From Ectobius pallidus (Eukaryota; Arthropoda; Insecta; Blattodea; Ectobiidae): a stretch of DNA of 64,000 nt. Both the position numbers and the translations under genes were made by a program. Below, piece by piece: positions 51,598 to 62,639 of this stretch. How positions within the stretch are numbered: the first letter of the stretch is position 1; the number at the start of each line of letters is the position of its first letter. Below the pieces are notes generated by a model. The model was not told the origin of the DNA and made no database searches. It saw only the letters and a list, made by a program, of their open reading frames with translations. The DNA is taken from positions 212,854,484 through 212,918,483 of the forward strand of contig CAXKWD010000001.1 of assembly GCA_964059195.1 (NCBI GenBank), given 5' to 3'.

Positions 51598-52442
51598 CTG
51601 ATGTGATTGTCACATAACTTCCTCTGCCCAAATAAAAGTAGTATTCACATATCCTTTTACAGAATCTCAAAACACAATTTTACGCTAATTATCCTATAAA
51701 TACCTCTTCTTTCAATGATGCGACTAAAAGCGCAAGGCTATATAACAAACTTAAAAAAAAGAACAAGTGACTGCAGACGTTTATTGAACTTTCCGCCGTA
51801 AAGAATAATTTCCGAACTTCATCGAATATTTCCCTCATATATTTACTCTATGCATGGCCAACAATACAACTTTGTCACTTTACATTCTTTTATAGAATAA
51901 GAGGCCATGAAAGAGCATGTATTCAGTTGTTCATCGCAAGACAAAATCTCTACAAACAGTGGGTGAACAGTGGGTGGATTGTAACTACCCTCAGAGAATT
52001 TTTTCGAAAAAAAGTTTCAAATAAAAGTTTTAGCTCTCAGTAAAAGAAACACATGTGCAAATTTTAAAGAAAATCGTTAGAGCCGTTTTCGAGAAAATCG
52101 CGAAAAACGAAAATTTCTTCATGTAAAGTCCCCTTAAAAATAAGAGAAAATAGTCGCCAATCTTATCCTCACATCTTCAGAAGGTACCTGACCCAAATAC
52201 GAAATTTTGTTTTCATACGATTTTCCGTTTTGGAGCTAGCTTGTTCACAGATATTTTCCACACAGACACACAGACACACAGACACACAGACACACAGACA
52301 CACAGACATGTTTCGAAAAATAGTATTTTTGGATTCAGGGGGTCTTGAAACGTGTATATATGCTAAAAACTCAACTTCGAATTTTAGGGTCGAAAACAAT
52401 ACTTCCTCTACCTATAGTACCTATGGTACGGGCAGAGGAAGT
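51598..52442 (-). repeat. dispersed repeat R, inverted copy inside G
   Basis: Ends ATAACTTCCTCTGCCC (left) and GGGTACGGGCAGAGGAAGT-like (right); includes a (CACAGA)n tract (52258-52310) and TTTCTTCATGTAAAGTCCCC, inverse of 10820-10850. About 845 bp. Confidence 0.7.
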
Positions 52443-52492
52443 AAAAATTGAATCCGTAGAGCAAAAATCTCATAATAAAAGTTTCTTATTTG

Positions 52493-53143
52493 TAGGGACT
52501 GGATTTTTAGGTTTTTAAAAACACTGTTTTAGGTTTTCCATTAGGTGAAATAGGTTTTTTTAGGTTTTTTGTCCAAAATATCGTTCGGGTAGAATAATTG
52601 GTTTAATGAATTTGAATGTACTACATAGGATTCAATACATAATTAACACGTCTTCTTAAAACACAGTGTGACCACTCAGTGTGAATAACAAGACAGTACT
52701 AAAGGCAAACAAACGCTTTAAAACACAGAATTCTATACCCTTGTTCATACACGGCAACAATGGTTGTTCGTACGAATATTTTAAAAGGAATACGCCGGTA
52801 CTCTACACTTCCTCTCTTGATACTGTCTATCCTAGACGACAATGGGTTGAACGAAACGCTGGTGGTATTAATTTCATCCCGACAAAAGTTATTGTCTCTC
52901 CGCAAAATATCGATTCCTCAACTGACAAATAAAAAAGACAAAAAAAAGTAGCCTAAATTAGATATTTTAGGTTTTATATCCCGTTTAGGTATAATTAGGT
53001 TTTTATACCCCATTTAGGTATTTTTAGGTGCCACAGAATTAATGTGGGTGAATCCTTTGGACATGATTCGAAAAAGTGTATGAGCGCTTTTTGTTTTGGA
53101 AGTAAGGAAAAAAATAGGTAAAAACCTAAGAATCCGGTCCCTA
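52493..53143. mobile_element. hAT-like element, TTTTAGGTTTTT-reiterated family
   Basis: 651 bp; ends TAGGGACTGGATTTTTAGG and inverse CCTAAGAATCCGGTCCCTA. TTTTTAGGTTTTT is reiterated near both ends in the same orientation. Target duplication CTTATTTG / CTTATCTG (52485-52492, 53144-53151). The empty site is preserved in the paralogous foldback arm at 34342-34349. Confidence 0.85.
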
Positions 53144-53205
53144 CTTATCTGTGTCCCCTTTATACACAGGTAAAATATGTTGGTGTTTCATTAACACCCT
53201 GTTTT

Positions 53206-53875
53206 TAATAATGTTACAATAATAATAATAATGTATTTCATACGTCGCTGTAGGCCCAGCTTTCTAGCAATAGCAGTCTTCATAGTGAGCTTAGCCCCAG
53301 AGTGTGTGTGCAACATTTGGTGTGAGTACAGACGAGTGACAGACATTGCACTCCACTTGTGAAACTAGCAATTAGTTCCACTAATTATGTGTTCGATGTA
53401 ATTAAAAGCAAGTTCACTGATATTCAAGTTTTTACTCTCCACATTGCCTGATTGGCAAACCAGATCGGTTGTCAAGGTATTGCAATGGAAGAAACTCATT
53501 GCTTCTGGGCGTATTCATACCTCTCAAGCTGTGACCGTGGGCTAAATTACCCTCTCTTTGCCTTCGTATCAATGCTTAGTATTGTTTTATATATAAGGTC
53601 GTTTAATTGAATAGCAGTAGGTGAAATTACTACGATAAAGAAAATTGAGATCTTTTAGATTGTTTGTTTGTTTGTTTGTTTGTTGTTTGTTTGTTTGTTT
53701 GTTTGTTTGTTTGTTTGTTTTTTTGTTTTTTTTTTTTTTTAAATCAAATCTTATGCTGAGATTTTGAACTAAGGAAATCTCTTCACTGGTAGTTCCATAG
53801 TCGCAAACAATTTTACTTTCTTAATTCTTTTCAATATAAGTACCAGTACGTATCAAATCTCTTTGTGTTAGAGAA
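53206..53875. other. no gene; (TTTG)n tract at about 53657-53740
   Basis: The block 53636-53850 (AAAATTGAGATCTTTTAG ... GATTTTGAACTAAGGAAA ... TTTTACTTTCTTAATT) is repeated at 54203-54510, where a SINE interrupts it. Confidence 0.6.
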
Positions 53876-54250
53876 AATCCTTTAACAGCATAGCTCGAGA
53901 GTGAAAAATCGTATGAAATCAGAATATTACATTTGGGTTAGATCTCTTAGATATGAAAAATTGGCAAATGAAATGTATTACTGAAAACTAATGCTTGGAT
54001 AACGAAAAAAAAATCACGTCTTCTACCATTTTTTTCACTCATAGCTCGCGAATGAAAGGGACAATAAAAATTCCGGCTTCGAGGTGCATTCGCCCACCCT
54101 TCATTCCATCTATGTTTAAAATTTCAGATCCTTGCGTTCAGTGGATTTCGCTGGGCATCGCGCACAGACAGACAGACAGACAGACAGAAAGACAAATAAT
54201 AAGAAAATTGAGATCTTTTAGCTTGTTTTTTGGTAATCAGATCTCATGCT
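53876..54250 (+). repeat. dispersed repeat R, diverged subfamily
   Basis: ACAGCATAGCTCGAGAGTGAAAAATCGTATGAAATC ... TTACATTTGGGTTAGATCTCTTAG; includes (CAGA)n at 54166-54187. Close to 55472-55740. Confidence 0.6.
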
Positions 54251-54271
54251 GAGATTTTGAACTAAGGAAAC

Positions 54272-54458
54272 CCCTTCTACAGTCCGCCGCCGTGGGTGAG
54301 TCGGTAGCACGCCTGCCTTCCCCTCCGGCGGCCCGGGTTCGGGTAGGGGATTTTTCAGTAGTGAAAGATCCCCTCCCCGGGTTCAGGACTGGGTAGGTTA
54401 AGATAATGCACATTGTGCGCGATTCCATAATTATTATATAGTATTTTTTTTTTCAGTG
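54272..54458 (+). mobile_element. tRNA-derived SINE, third copy type
   Basis: The head GCCGTGGGTGAGTCGGTAGCACGCCTGCC is A-box-like and GCCCGGGTTCGGG B-box-like. A GC-rich body and a T-rich end follow. It interrupts a block that is intact at 53770-53830. No clean target duplication seen. Confidence 0.7.
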
Positions 54459-54531
54459 GCACTTCCATTGTCTAAAATAATTTTACTTTCTTAATTATTT
54501 CCAAAGTAAGTACCCCACGTACGACTGTTAT

Positions 54532-54679
54532 CTGGCATCTGGATTCCTATATCCCCTATGTTGAGACGAAGGGCCTCCGAGTGGAGGTTTCTGTTACCTA
54601 TGTGAATTTCGTTATGCTTATTTTCCGAGAGAGGGCAGAGGGACAGGTGGTAAGCCCATCGCCTCTCAACCCCACTCCA
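54532..54679 (-). mobile_element. repeat X, copy 2, flanked by 12-bp direct repeats
   Basis: TACGACTGTTAT occurs at 54520-54531 and 54680-54691 around a 148-bp segment matching 43285-43415 inverted. The direct repeats look like a target-site duplication, implying X is a retroposon or similar mobile unit. Confidence 0.7.
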
Positions 54680-54689
54680 TACGACTGTT

Positions 54690-55033
54690 ATATGCCTAAA
54701 TGAAATAAAATAGACGTACCAGCTGCTCAACAATGTTTTATTTTATAATTCGCCTAGGCCTTTCAGCGTATTTCCTCCATCTTCAGGGCATCTTTTTTTT
54801 TTTGCTGTTTGGAGCCTCTTTATTTATTAGAAATGAGCTAGACTTTAACAAAAGTCTGGCTCCTAAAGAATCCTTTTTATAACATAAGTGAATTTATGGA
54901 AATTAAGTGTCCTATTATTTTGTAAAATTATTATTACCAATTGACAATGTCTATCTATAGTGTAGTCGAAACACTCAGTGACAGTAAAATAAATTTAATT
55001 TAATGTAATAACTTTATGTTACAGGAATCCTTG
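54690..55033 (+). repeat. dispersed repeat T, copy 3
   Basis: GTACCAGCTGCTCAACAATG ... GCCTAGGCCTTTCAGCG ... CCATCTTCAGGGCATCTTTT ... CAGTGACAGT ... TTTATGTTACA, as at 1570-1835. Confidence 0.6.
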
Positions 55034-55046
55034 AACAGCATAGCTC

Positions 55047-55471
55047 TTTCTTTCTTTCTTTCTCGTAGTTTTAACCTCTCCCTTTTAGGATTTAAGCGAC
55101 CCAAGCCGCCCGGGCCTTACAGGGCCGCGACCTGTCGGGAGAGGGATTATCTTTGGATCACATACATACTTTTTTGACCAGAAAAGAACATTGGAGGGCC
55201 TCCCCGGATGAGTGATCATCCAAATGCCGGGGCCACCTCCGAGACAACACGAACACATAGGACGAGACACACCATTCATGAAGATGAAGATGATAATGAT
55301 GGCCAGATGATATCTGGGGACCACAAGGACCTAAAGTTACCCGACATTTGTCTCAAAGGTGAGGAAAAACCCCACCACACCTAGGTAACTTGTCCCGACC
55401 AGGAATCGAACCCGGGCCCGCTGCGGCTGCGTGAGAGGATTGAACGCATCCCCTGAGCCTCAGCGGTGGTC
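55047..55471 (-). mobile_element. full-length tRNA-derived SINE with 13-bp target duplication
   Basis: AACAGCATAGCTC flanks both sides (55034-55046, 55472-55484). On the minus strand the head is GAGGCTCAGGGGATGCG ... GGGCCCGGGTTCGATTCCTGG (B-box near 55411-55430), then a body shared with 1091-1325, and a (GAAA)n tail (TTTC units at 55046-55062 on this strand). The target is repeat R, intact at 53876. Confidence 0.85.
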
Positions 55472-55484
55472 AACAGCATAGCTC

Positions 55485-55740
55485 GAGAATGAAAAATCGT
55501 ATGAAATCAAAATGTTACATTTGGGTTAGATGTCTTCCGTCGAAGATTGACGACGACTTATTCTTACTTTTAATATAGCTTTGCATGATGTACAAATTCA
55601 TTTTTCGCGATTTTCTCTAACACAGCGTAGACGATTTTGTTCATGTGTCGTACACGAGATGCTTATACTAAGAGCTAAAACTTAAATTGAAACTTTTTAA
55701 AAAAAAAAATGATCTCTAGTGAAGTATAAAGCTATGCATC
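55485..55740 (+). repeat. dispersed repeat R, diverged subfamily (SINE target)
   Basis: GAGAATGAAAAATCGTATGAAATCAAAATGTTACATTTGGG ... GCGATTTTCTCTAACACAG, nearly identical at its start to 53885-53945. Confidence 0.65.
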
Positions 55741-55877
55741 AGGTTCAAACAACTGAATACGCCCTCTTCCACGGCCCTTATTCTACATCAGAATGTGAAG
55801 TGAGAAAGGTGTAGACCAATTGCCCATATTTAGAGTAAAGAAAGTTACGTGAGTGCATTAATAAGATTTTATTTGGT

Positions 55878-56033
55878 GATTTATGTATAGCGTAGAGCTT
55901 TATCACTGGTACTCACTACTAAATTGCGGTATTTTGTTACCTGTTGGAGCGCTTTCAACCGCATGGAGCGGCCATCTTCAGTTGCAATTTAGTAGTGAGT
56001 ACCAGTGATAAAGCTCTACGCTATACATAAATC
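55878..56033. repeat. perfect 50-bp inverted repeat, 56-bp loop
   Basis: GATTTATGTATAGCGTAGAG ... CTAAATTGC (55878-55927) is exactly inverted at 55984-56033. No mismatch is seen, so the structure is recent or maintained. Confidence 0.95.
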
Positions 56034-57271
56034 ATTAAGATTATCGCTACAGAATGGACAAAACTCAAGAATTTTATTTGGGTTGTGTATCCATCGGGGA
56101 TACTATTCGAAATGTGGCAACTACTTTCTCTTAATTATTATAGTTATACAAGGTGCGGCAGAGGAAACGGTTGTTTTTCAAATAGCCATAACTCAGAAGA
56201 TTTTCAAGCTAAACAAAATTTAATTACACAGAAATGAAGCTTGTATGATGCAGTTCCTGTTGACTATTTCAAAATTACCTCCGAAAAATAAATGCCGTCA
56301 GGTGAAGCAACAATGGAATTATCTAACATGTAATCTCATTATTTTCAGAGGAAACGCATGTTTTACAAAGATCCTTGGAGCATCGAGATTTTTGCCTTTG
56401 AAACTGATACCGAAACAAAGTCTATAATTGCATATTAATGAATTTCTAACTATGTTAACTATCTTAATTATATGTTTTTAACCTAACAACAAGAATTATA
56501 CTACCATATAATCAACTCAATAGTGAAGAGTGATATCAAAAAACAAAAAACAATTTCATCACAATTTTATAGTCCAATCATTGAATGGAATTCCTAATGA
56601 ATCCATTACTACAATTATTGTAAGTGATAAAATACGAGAATATAAGTATCAACAAAAGCATTAAAGATAATAACTTTTCAAACGAATATTAAACTTTTAT
56701 GATAGTATATCACAATTGTGAAAAAGAAGGTGCTTACTAAAAAATCAAGCAAATGAACCTACTCATAATTTGATGAAACTTGGTTTCACAAAATTTTTTA
56801 AAATAATAACTAATTTTATGTTTAATAATTAGTTGTTAAACAACTACTTTTTGATAAAATTATAATTAATTGTGATCAAATATATAAGATTGTAATTTTA
56901 AAGTTTTAATACAGGACTTATTGATATAAATGTGTAATATATTTTATCAATATAAAAATTCTTATGACGAATTATTACTCAACTAGTATGTTATGATGTA
57001 ATAAAGATTTTTACTTCTGATTTTACCATTAACAAGGACGGTTTGAAGGAGGATAGCAAACTGTGTATATTGTGATAAGATGTAATTTATTCTTGCAACT
57101 GTACCTAGGTATTGTGTAGCAAGGTCAGTTGTAAACTATATCATTATATGTTTTTGGCAGTAAAATAAATAATATATAAACATTCTACGTATTCAGCTCT
57201 AATATCTTGTTAGGTTCTTATACATACTAGTGCTTAAGGCTGAAAAACCTAAATTTCTCTAACTATTATAT
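56034..57271. other. no gene; inverted homology between 56345-56430 and 57405-57510
   Basis: GTTTTACAAAGATCCTTGGAGCATCGAG ... GATACCGAAACAAAGTCTATAATTG is echoed inverted after 57405 with about 75% identity. This suggests the ends of an older element of about 1.1 kb. The interior is very AT-rich. Confidence 0.45.
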
Positions 57272-57414
57272 CTATAATTGCCGTTCAGCGCCGTTTTCGT
57301 ATACATTTTAATGTGGAGCGCCGTGGAATCATCCCTCGTCGTAACACGATATTGAGATGAGTTCAAGCTCCACGTTAAAATTTATACGAAAACGGCGCTG
57401 AACAGCAATTATAG
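57272..57414. repeat. inverted repeat with 48-bp arms
   Basis: CTATAATTGCCGTTCAGCGC ... TGGAGC (57272-57319) and GCTCCACGTT ... CAGCAATTATAG (57367-57414) pair with about three mismatches around a 47-bp loop. Confidence 0.85.
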
Positions 57415-57510
57415 ACTTTGTTTCGATATAAATTTCAAAGGCAGAAACTTGATGCTGCAATGTCCGTGGCGCCATGGCTTCTGAGACTGTTTGAAAAACA
57501 TGCGTTTTGC

Positions 57511-57999
57511 TCAAACAAATTATGTACTACCTCCGTTTCTTCCTATTCATTCAAAGTCTGCAATTCTTTACCATAGCGAAGGATTTTTTCAATACGCCTA
57601 TTACATCCCTTAAAATGCTTTCTGTAATAAATACAGGTTTGAGGTGCGCATCGTCGCCAGAGCCTGTTATTACCAGGTTTGTTTACCAGGCAGAGCCTTT
57701 TCTTTGTTGTAAACCAAGAACATCTGAAATCCTTGGGTGATACCGAAGAGACGAATGCCATAAAGCAAAATGCTATTGGAGAAAGCTGGACCTACATTTT
57801 TAAATTAAATTTTAGGGACTAAATTAAGTATTCGCTCACTTTATACAAAACTGATGATGAGACATTAAATAACAAAACTTTTTAAAATCTAATCTCACAT
57901 ATACCTGTTAAGAATTGTATTATCGAAGTTTCAATGTAAATACAATGATGACATCTTCTTCTCACATTGTTCATAGCTAAACAATGCGTTAGTTGTCAA
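57511..57999. other. no recognised feature
   Basis: AT-rich; frames here are short and not recognised. Confidence 0.4.
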
Positions 58000-58191
58000 G
58001 GGCACTGAAACCATTTGGGAAAATGTTTACTGTGCGGTCCAGCATTGGTCTTTATAGATGAGAGGGCACTGAAACCATTTGGGAAATTGTTTACTGTGCG
58101 GTCCAGCATTGGTCTTTATAGATGAGAGAGCACTAAAACCATTTGGAAAATTGTTTACTGAGCGGTCCAGCATTGGTCTTTATAGATGAGA
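58000..58191. repeat. 64-bp unit in three tandem copies
   Basis: GGGCACTGAAACCATTTGGG ... TTTATAGATGAGA at 58000, 58064 and 58128. The third copy has a few changes. Confidence 0.95.
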
Positions 58192-59282
58192 GAATTTTAG
58201 AACAACTTAACGCTGGGCACCCAAGTACTGGCGCGATACAGTAAGGGTAGCTTACAGCAAGGCGGTGTCTATAGAGCTGGGTGGATCCAGTGATGCCGCA
58301 TGGTCCGCTGTCGGGTGACACAGCTGGTTCCAGACCCGGGCTGTTGAGACACAGACGGGTCGAAAAAAAAAATCAAATATACTTAACCTGTGACAGACAC
58401 TGCCGCAGTGTTACCATGAAAACGTCAAACGTAACCTATATTGAAATTAAATACAATTTTTATTTTAAATTTGCATATTACATTTGTTGAGGAATGAGAT
58501 GTGGAATTACTTATGGCTTTTGAATTATTTTGACACCTTTTCAAAATTTCAGATCTATATCGGTCCATCCTGTAACTCAATTCTTCGCAATCTACGTATC
58601 TGTAACTTATGTAACAGAGTCGCGATTAAATGAAGCGCTCATACAAGTGGTATACATATACTTATGCATTAGAGAATATCAGAAGTCTGTAAGTCAGTCA
58701 GAGCGGCCTCTGGCATGATGTAAAAATCTGTAAGCCGTAATAAATAACCACAAACACCCATTGTGGTATTGGCTACTGCCACCGACTACCACCTCCAAAG
58801 GAACCAAGGCGGTCTCCTGTTCCCATCATAACGTCAGTACTGCGAAGTCCTAGGCGAATAAAAGAACTGAAACTGTTTGAAACCAGAACGTTTCTTGAAA
58901 TGCATTAAAAAAACTTCTCGTAATTCCTTCTCATACAGCTTATTTACCTTGCGCTCAAGCGCTGTATCTGGGAATCCTTATGGCCTTTTCACACTTGGAC
59001 ACAAGAGAAGAAGCATTGGTTCAAATGGGAGCATTCACACAGGGTCACTTGTGACGGTCACCGCATTTTATGATTGCCAACAATCCAACTTGTGAATACA
59101 TAATTCAGTTGTATAATCGAGCTCAGCAAAACTAGTTATCCAGCCATGAGTTTACATTTGGTTAATACTGAAGATTTTATAAGTGAAGTGGAATGTCGAC
59201 CTGGCTTTTGGGATGTCAAAAGCGATTACGAATTGTTTTATTATGTAGCTCTATTGGCAATACTAGCGGTGACCGTCATAAG
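58192..59282. other. no recognised gene
   Basis: A moderately GC-rich patch at 58210-58350 and another at 58740-58850 show no frame or repeat I can support. Confidence 0.4.
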
Positions 59283-59954
59283 CAGGGCCCGGATTCTGAT
59301 GACCTAAGGTTGTTTGAAAAATGACCTATAAAATGACCCTAAATTTTAAAGAAAATGACTTAATAATTATAAAAAATTACCTAAAAACTGATATTTTGTA
59401 ATGTTGCGAATGTTCTTTTCTCACGGAAATTTATACTGGCACTGAGGCACTGCCGAGTCAAAATTCGGCATTTCCTTTTATGGTCTGCCGGATTATATTG
59501 TTGTTTATTGAGGGTAAACAGTAGTTTGCACTCTCAGATCCAAGCAGGTGTCAAGACAATCTAATAACAATAGTAATATAATAAAAAATGTTGGCATTTC
59601 TTTGATTCTCATTTCCGACTGAGACATGACAACACTTAACGCCGAATTGTTCCTTCTTGCATTCAACAAACAACACTTCAAAGACAGCACCGCTAGCGAC
59701 GAAAAAAAAAGTTAATACATTCAATGTAAATATAAAATGATTAAATAAGGAAGCATATGATATGAAAATGACAAAATAATTACCTAAAATTGAAATAAAT
59801 GCCCTAAAAATATAAAATTGCATAAAATGACAAAACAAATGACCAAATAAAATATTTCTATAAACTAGAGGCCATGATTAGGATTTATCTATAAGTTGGC
59901 AATGTCTATGCGACATCAATAAAAAGATGACATGTCATTAGAATCCGGGCCCTG
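59283..59954. mobile_element. hAT-like element, AATGACCTAAAA-reiterated family
   Basis: 672 bp; ends CAGGGCCCGGATTCTGATGAC and inverse (T)GTCATTAGAATCCGGGCCCTG. AAAATGACC(T)AAAA blocks recur near both ends in direct orientation. Target duplication GTCATAAG / GTCTTAAG (59275-59282, 59955-59962). No transposase frame. Confidence 0.85.
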
Positions 59955-59984
59955 GTCTTAAGTGACCCAGTGTGAAAAGGCCCC

Positions 59985-60140
59985 TACAGTTGCATACGGT
60001 ATTTTCAAAATCAATCACAGTATTACAGTTAGGAGTTAGGGATAATTCACGTTACAAAATTGCAGCCATGTTACATACACTGAATTGGTGTTTCTGTATT
60101 AATTTACACAAAATCAGTATTTCTGAATGATTCTTTTTCC
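59985..60140 (+). repeat. dispersed repeat related to 21370-21520
   Basis: TTTTCAAAATCAATCACAGTATTACAGTTAGG ... GTTACAAAATTGCAGCCATGTT ... TGATTCTTTTTCCTATTT parallels the foldback element near 21.4 kb. Confidence 0.55.
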
Positions 60141-61532
60141 TATTTATTAATATCGTACAATCACTTATTTAAAATGAATAGTTTATTAAGTGCCAGAATG
60201 CTGCTGTTATGTAAATTTTCTGTGTCGCGTGTGTATGTCAATAGCAGTGAAGAGCTAGATTGCAGAAAACAAGGCTTATTAATTGGCACGTTTGTTTGAG
60301 TTGTAGGGTAACTTGTAAAATATTGGCGTATTTTCTTTTATCTTTTCATAAAGAATATTACATTATTTCTGAAACACTATATAACTTTTAAAATTTCCAA
60401 GAAAAGAATGATCTGAAGGACATGATACCCTGAAACTCCCTGACGGGATTCTCGAAATAACATATAAATTGAAGCTGGCACAGCGCAATACTTAACAATC
60501 TTCATGAGCATTTTTCTTCCTGGGTCTATAAGTCAGATGTTTTACATCCATTCCGCACACATATAATTATTTATATCTTATGTAATAGTGAAAACATAAA
60601 TTCTGTTAAGTGAGTTGTTTTCTTTCGTTTTAAAACATATATCAAGCAAACAAGATTTCAATTATTTTTATCATTGCCCTGGCGAATTTGTTCTTCTGAA
60701 GAAAACAATAGAGAGATATAAACTATCGTACGGTAGAACCAATCTTTTGCTTTCCTTTTTACGCTTTATGCCCCGAGAATTTCATAATGTAAACCTAGTC
60801 AGATTTCTTTCTAACGGTTCTACAAATTTCGAGTCAGTTTATGAAATCCAAAGTGAAAGAGGCAAGACTCGCAATGTATGTCACAGTATCGTAAAAATAT
60901 AACTGAACTATAAAACGTAGTACCAGTTACAGAAAAGAGAGTGAACAGGTAGACCATATCATTTTATTTCATTCCGTCCAAATTCTAGACTTTTTCCACT
61001 TCGTTAACTTCCGTTTTGACAGTTGGTATGCGCAGAAATTTCCTACGTGTTTGCAGATATGTCCAACTCATGTTAGAGAATTTGTCTCTAGAGGAAAGTT
61101 TTTAATAGAGGACAGTATTTACATTCCTACAGATTAGTTTACTTTATCTTAAGATGTCATCGCCCTCCCTTGAACAGGGTCACTAGCCAAAAAGTATAAA
61201 TATTGCTGAGAAATCTGTGAAAGCTTTGTAATTTCTCTCTACCACGTGTGCATATGACTTTAACCTTCATGCGTAGGGAATTTATATTTAGTTCTTTTGA
61301 ATTGGGCGTGCCCCTGCTTCGTGCTTCTGTACAAGTTCGTGATTTTGTACGAGAGATTTCATTCTCCAGGTCAAGTTATATTTAGCCTCTGAATGTATCT
61401 AAGTAGAGAGGAACACTGACATTCTGACAAGCAGAGTTAGATTGAAATTTGACTTTGCCCTAGAGTGTATTATGCATGTCAATTTTTTTTTCTGCTCCTG
61501 CTTATTTTGATCTTACCTGAACACATCGGCCT
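60141..61532. other. no recognised gene
   Basis: A 95-codon plus frame (60615-60902) shows no recognisable motif and is probably chance. Confidence 0.4.
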
Positions 61533-61571
<39 letters not shown>

Positions 61572-61626
61572 CACAATAATAATAATAGTAATAGTAATAA
61601 TAATAATAATAATAATAATGATGATA

Positions 61627-61679
<53 letters not shown>

Positions 61680-61680
61680 T
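61533..61680. repeat. long (AAT)n microsatellite, interrupted
   Basis: About 48 trinucleotide units with a few G/C interruptions; poly-Ile/Asn frames over it are spurious. Confidence 0.95.
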
Positions 61681-61894
61681 CGTTTATTTATCCTGGTAGA
61701 GCAAGGCCATTTGGCCTTCTCTTCCGCTTTGCCAGTCAAAAAATTACAATTTAAAATACTTATAGAGGATTGAACTTGTTTTGTGTCTGAACAGAATAGA
61801 CTTAGAGTATGTCAGTCCCATTGGACACGTCCTTGCTGACAAAAACAGACACAAACTTTTTCAATCGTTTGTAAATATAATATTTTCGAAGCTT

Positions 61895-61990
61895 TAATAT
61901 TAAAGACTTCGAACAGGATTAGGGTGGCAGCAGGTAGGGAAAGTTCTTGGACAAAGAGTCTTTAAAAAGTGGCACCCACTCTACATAATG
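61895..61990 (-). repeat. dispersed repeat U, fragment
   Basis: AGGATTAGGGTGGCAGCAGGTAGGGAAAG ... AAAAAGTGGCACCCAC, as in 62915-62975. Confidence 0.65.
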
Positions 61991-62639
61991 AATGGTGTTG
62001 TTTGTAGAAGATAGAGTAAAGATATATATTTCTTGATAATATTAAGATTTTGGCTTTATGAAAAGGAGGTTTGGCTGAGATTTTAACTGAAAGATTAAAG
62101 TACAGAAATAAACTATGTGTGTAGGCAATGTGTTAAACCGTTTTCTGTGCAGTCCGCCAGGGATATACAGATTTCATTTAAGGGGTTCTTTTTCATCAAG
62201 TGATTGCCTAGTTATTGATAAAAAGATTTGGGTTTCTTTGTTGTCTGTCAGTACAGACTAGATGATAGTGGAAGTTTTACCTGTGCACAGCATCGATTCT
62301 AACAACTCACTTTGATGATGGATGAGGAAGGTAGAGAGTGGATAGTTTAGGGTTGATGGGACCCATGCTGTGGATGACAAGCAACTCCAGTTCCAACTAG
62401 TGACACTTTTCTGACAGCCCCTTCGTCATCTCTGATGAAGACACCTGTTGTCGTAGTAGCTAAGTGCTTCAAGCCTGGAGAGTTGTGCCAGCTCTCAGCC
62501 TCTTAACGAAATCTGGCTCTGCTGAAATTCTCGAGTATTCTCTAATGAGAAAGAAATCGTTATTCTCTTCCATACTCTGCTCTTTTGTATAAAGTGAATT
62601 AAATTTTAGTTTATTAAAATTAAAAACCCCAAGTCCCTA
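61991..62639. other. no recognised feature
   Basis: A moderately GC-rich stretch (62380-62530) with no supported frame. Confidence 0.4.

Larger units (their letters stand above)
51228..53205. mobile_element. foldback element G, copy 2, holding two nested insertions
   Basis: Matches 33845-34420 inverted: truncated arm (AACTTTTATTATGAGATTTTTGCG), interior (51240-51597), then after repeat R (51598-52442) the other arm AGAGCAAAAATCTCATAATAAAAGTT, interrupted again by the hAT-like element 52493-53143, then TGTGTCCCCTTTATACACAGG. Order of events: G, then R and the hAT-like element independently. Confidence 0.75.

Noticed and set aside
61465..61773. Poly-isoleucine proteins on both strands
   Set aside because: Translation of the (AAT)n tract.
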